Of a DNA stretch of 64,000 bases, positions 60,968-64,000 are shown piece after piece. The stretch comes from Candidatus Venteria ishoeyi (lineage in GTDB: Bacteria; Pseudomonadota; Gammaproteobacteria; Beggiatoales; Beggiatoaceae), in the NCBI RefSeq assembly GCF_030378065.1, contig NZ_JAUCGJ010000013.1:35667-99666 (forward strand), written 5' to 3'. The position numbers were made by a program, and so were the translations under genes. Numbering within the stretch: position 1 is the stretch's first letter; each line of letters starts with the position of its first letter. The notes under the pieces are model-generated. The model ran no database searches, had not been told where the DNA came from, and saw only the letters and a program-made list of their open reading frames with translations.

Positions 60968-63726
60968 TGCAAAGCTATTGGCTCCAGCATCGTAATTTCA
61001 AAATGGAAATCCGAAGAAGATTCAGGAAGTAGACTTAAACCGAGCCTATATAGCGGTAAACCAGGCCTGTCAAGAATCTTCACGATACTAACCAAGTTGA
61101 TATCAGCTAAATCCAGCGGTACATAACTGAGTATATTATTTGGTTTGACTGGGTTCACGTTACGTAGCACAAAGCCAGTGCCTGTATAAACAAAATCTGC
61201 GGCAAACCAATGCGGATGTGGCATATCAATGCGAATCAAGGGGATCGTCAGACTCAAATCGGAAAAATTAAAGCTGGCTGTTGCTTGTCCCGCCCATAAA
61301 TTGACTTGAGTTACAACGTCGGATTGTAAAGTAACGGGTATTGTTTGTGTTTCGCCTATGCCATTGGTAAAGCTTGCCTGATACTCTCCCGCAGGTGCAA
61401 CAAATAATTGTTTGCCATCTTGCGTTGTTTGCTGCACGTTGTGCACGGGGGTTAAAGTCACCGAGCTATTTAAATTGAAGTCGCCTTCAATTGAAGGAGA
61501 TAAGCCGCCGGGAGGGACGCTGGGGTTATTTATTGTAAATTGATGTATTTGACTCTCCATTTTTGCGCCAAAGGCATCTACTGCCCATACTTGCCAATAA
61601 TAGTTTTTACCATCTTGCAGTTGCGCAGCATCCGTGACAATAGTAGCGGAAATATCCAATAAAGTTTGCTGATATACAGGGCTGGAGAAATCTTCCATAT
61701 CACTGATTAACAAAGTATAAGTCAGTTTGTTGCCATCCGGGTCGACACTGCTTTCCCAATCAAATAAAGCAAAGCTTGGTATTTCTGCGTTATCTTTGGG
61801 AGAAGTCAGATTGAAGAGGTTGGGCGGGTTGTTATTGACTTTATTTTTATAAACCACGCCTTGCCATGCAGTTGATATATCACCAGCATAAATCACCTGT
61901 CCTGTAACTGGGTCATTTTTGTAAGTGGTCGCATCCTGCACATAATAAAAAATGTCATATCTGCCAGGCTCAATAAATTCCTTATAAGTCACTTCATAAC
62001 GATTGGTATCCAGGTTTGGGCTTAAAAAACGTTTTTCCAGCATCAGGATACTTTGTCCTGTCGCATTAGGGCGTTGTGTCAGACTTGCTATGTCGGCGGG
62101 TTTGCGTATCTCAATCAAAGCTTTTTCAACTTTGCGCATATCATTGACCGTAAGCCACAATGGGCCTTCCGTATCCGTACTGGATAAGAACAAGGTGTCA
62201 TTAATTGCCTGGATTTCCGCAGGGTTGCCGTCAAAACTCACATCATAATCAGCGCCCGCGCCTAAAATCACCGTTTCAGCATACTTGCCTTCATCCTGGT
62301 TTAAATAAAAGGTATTACTGCCTTTTGCATCACCATTATCATCCAACAAAGGATGCTGAACCGCTGAATCATTAAAGCGGTTTTGCGCATTAGCCGATAG
62401 TGAACGATGATGCGTAAAATGCTCTGTTGCCTGTGTTGCCTGTGTAAACGCGGTTTTAATATTGAGACCTTTACCTAAAAATCGAAACAGGGAATCAATA
62501 AAATACTCACCGCTACGAATGCCATCCGCTTCATGCAGTCCTTTGTAAGAATACTCATCTTCTGCGGCGCTGCTGATAATAATACGCCCTGGCTTGGATA
62601 ATTCAGAAATAAAGCTACCGGAAAAACAAGCGCCTAAAATAATAATACGCGGTTGCGCTAATGCTGCGGGGTTTAACCCTGCCTCCAGTTCCGTCAACCA
62701 GGCATTCAATTCCTGCGGGGAAATTTCTTCTTCGCCCAACATGAAACGCTCATAGCTGCCATGATCCAGCATAAGCAAATAAAAAGGCGCGGCGACCTCA
62801 TTCAAATAGGTTTGAATTTTGCCTAAATGATTTTGTATATTGGTTTTGCTAGGCCTTGCATCGACACCTTCCTGTTCAGCGTTGTAATTAAAATAGATAA
62901 TATCCTGCGCGGTGAACTCTCTATCCAGTAAGGTGCGATAAATTCTGTTCAGACTTTTATTGTAGGCCTCCATGCCTTCATTATTGCTCACACGCCCCTG
63001 CACCAGCATGGCATAACCTGCGGATTGTCCGACAAATACATGGCTGGTTTTAGTATGGGCTTCAACAAAAAAATCCTGCCCCATAAATGCCGTTTGCAGG
63101 CTATAACTACCTGCTTTATGAAAACTGTCAATATCTGTAGGCGCATAATTGCCATAAGCATCAGTGTGTAAGATCTGGGGTGGCTGTTGAATGCCATCAG
63201 GGTCAGTGATATTTAAAAGGATCGGCAGACCCGACAAATCGATATCCTGGCTTGCAGGAAAATACCTTAATTTACCCGTTATACTAATGGTATCTTTTTG
63301 CAGGATTTTGCTTTTATCCGTATCCAAAGTCAGGGTAGTGAATATGGGTTTGCCAATCATAAAGTTAACCATCTCCTGGGATTCATTACCCAATTTGTCA
63401 TATAGACGGGCTTCAATTGTGTAATGGCCTGAAGGTAAAGTATCTGTGACTAATTTATGCGTCCAGTTATCACCTGTGTGTATGATATTTAATAAGGCAG
63501 GGGTTGTACTTAGAGGGTTTTCGGGATCATTGGTTAAATAAAAATCGCCGTTGGTAACGGTGAGTTCAAGGCGTTCAATACCTGAACCACTACTTGTTTT
63601 TGGATCCAGGGCAGTACCCTTAAATTCATAGATATTTTCTATAATAGAGTTTTCAGTAGGAAACTGAATACTCAACTCAGGCTTTTTAAGATCAATGATA
63701 TATTCTGCCGACTCAACAGTACCCAC
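60964..63726 (-). CDS. C13-like (legumain-type) peptidase with Ig- and fibronectin-like domains, 5' end incomplete
   Basis: 920 residues from a GTG at 63726, but the same frame stays open to 63912 with clear coding sense (CQTIHYTLDGSIP, of the chitobiase/hexosaminidase C-terminal type, then LKFIIVDAEDN) and no ATG, GTG or TTG before the GTG; a TAA stop follows at 63913-63915. So the true start is lost or lies in another frame. Domains from the GTG: Ig-like (about 10-230), the peptidase with LMLDHG (His-322) and GACFSGSF (Cys-367), then beta-rich parts, a fibronectin-like module (FALFDWESSVDPDGNKLTYTLLIS) and a C-terminal beta domain. It overlaps the TPS adhesin gene by 4 bases. Confidence 0.8.
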   Translation of the reverse strand: MGTVESAEYIIDLKKPELSIQFPTENSIIENIYEFKGTALDPKTSSGSGIERLELTVTNGDFYLTNDPENPLSTTPALLNIIHTGDNWTHKLVTDTLPSGHYTIEARLYDKLGNESQEMVNFMIGKPIFTTLTLDTDKSKILQKDTISITGKLRYFPASQDIDLSGLPILLNITDPDGIQQPPQILHTDAYGNYAPTDIDSFHKAGSYSLQTAFMGQDFFVEAHTKTSHVFVGQSAGYAMLVQGRVSNNEGMEAYNKSLNRIYRTLLDREFTAQDIIYFNYNAEQEGVDARPSKTNIQNHLGKIQTYLNEVAAPFYLLMLDHGSYERFMLGEEEISPQELNAWLTELEAGLNPAALAQPRIIILGACFSGSFISELSKPGRIIISSAAEDEYSYKGLHEADGIRSGEYFIDSLFRFLGKGLNIKTAFTQATQATEHFTHHRSLSANAQNRFNDSAVQHPLLDDNGDAKGSNTFYLNQDEGKYAETVILGAGADYDVSFDGNPAEIQAINDTLFLSSTDTEGPLWLTVNDMRKVEKALIEIRKPADIASLTQRPNATGQSILMLEKRFLSPNLDTNRYEVTYKEFIEPGRYDIFYYVQDATTYKNDPVTGQVIYAGDISTAWQGVVYKNKVNNNPPNLFNLTSPKDNAEIPSFALFDWESSVDPDGNKLTYTLLISDMEDFSSPVYQQTLLDISATIVTDAAQLQDGKNYYWQVWAVDAFGAKMESQIHQFTINNPSVPPGGLSPSIEGDFNLNSSVTLTPVHNVQQTTQDGKQLFVAPAGEYQASFTNGIGETQTIPVTLQSDVVTQVNLWAGQATASFNFSDLSLTIPLIRIDMPHPHWFAADFVYTGTGFVLRNVNPVKPNNILSYVPLDLADINLVSIVKILDRPGLPLYRLGLSLLPESSSDFHFEITMLEPIALQ

Positions 63727-64000
63727 ATTATCTTCCGCATCAACAATAATAAATTTTAAGGATGTATCCTGAGATAAATCAATTAAAGTTTGAAAGGCTG
63801 GAGAGTCCTGAGTTGGAATACTACCATCTAAAGTATAATGAATTGTTTGACAACCAAAGCAACGTATATCTAATTCCTGAATCCGTGACGTAAATTCAAA
63901 AAAATTAAATAATTAACTTTATTAAACAGCAATATAACGTTTAAATATAGGCATCATCCACTTCACCAACCAAGTGAATCATGCCAAATATTAAATTAGA
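63727..64000. other. Region upstream of the C13-like gene
   Basis: 274 bases. The part next to the gene (to 63912) continues the peptidase reading frame without a start codon. Beyond the TAA at 63913-63915 the sequence is AT-rich, with only short frames such as MIHLVGEVDDAYI on the minus strand. No RNA gene or terminator was seen. The true 5' part of the peptidase gene is either missing or interrupted. Confidence 0.5.

Overview
The window looks like the chromosome of a Gram-negative gammaproteobacterium. It carries outer-membrane and periplasmic systems (an LpxL-like acyltransferase, NagZ, a LolA-like protein with an RND exporter, and a GspK pseudopilin), a BioC of proteobacterial type and an Uup ABC-F protein. 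The DNA is moderately AT-rich. Very long hybrid kinases, a CHAT-TPR protein, a C13-like peptidase, a two-partner-secretion haemagglutinin and many small palindromic repeats recall sulfur-oxidising filamentous Thiotrichales (Beggiatoa relatives). That placement is inference. No rRNA, tRNA or CRISPR array was seen.

Layout. 1-5.4 kb: the end of an ABC-type substrate-binding protein, a Tyr/Gly-rich secreted protein, a cytochrome c and M48 protease pair, a DUF4426 protein, then an acyltransferase and radical SAM/SPASM pair with overlapping genes. 5.5-10 kb: a coiled-coil secreted protein, GlmM and a hybrid histidine kinase. 10.3-21.8 kb: BioC, then a dense plus-strand signalling locus (CheR, CheB, a kinase-less Cache-HAMP-GAF receptor, a Cache-HAMP-GAF hybrid kinase with three receiver modules, a V4R-like small sensor, and a REC-PAS hybrid kinase) with no CheA, CheW or MCP, followed by RecQ. 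24-35 kb: MscS channel, cardiolipin synthase, a lipoprotein, NagZ, a P-type ATPase, a UDP-sugar epimerase and malate dehydrogenase. 35-50 kb: an EF-G paralogue, a TetR-controlled MMPL/LolA-like/beta-barrel operon with a clear operator, a metallophosphoesterase, YciO-type protein, site-2 protease, TrpS, a macro-domain protein and a second MMPL exporter. 50-64 kb: GspK linked through a 22-codon microORF to a small membrane protein, a decayed SUMF1 gene, Uup, CHAT-TPR, a destroyed AAA/PD-(D/E)XK gene carrying two tandem MITEs, and a C13-like peptidase/TPS haemagglutinin/small secreted protein operon.

The two most system-like regions are the signalling locus at 11.2-21.8 kb, where CheR and CheB are paired with hybrid kinases instead of a chemotaxis core, and the 55-64 kb region, where two caspase-clan proteases of different type sit beside an exported adhesin. 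A family of short palindromic elements beginning TAAGGAGTGAG has four full or half copies in the window. They sit between genes and often supply the stop codon of the neighbouring gene.
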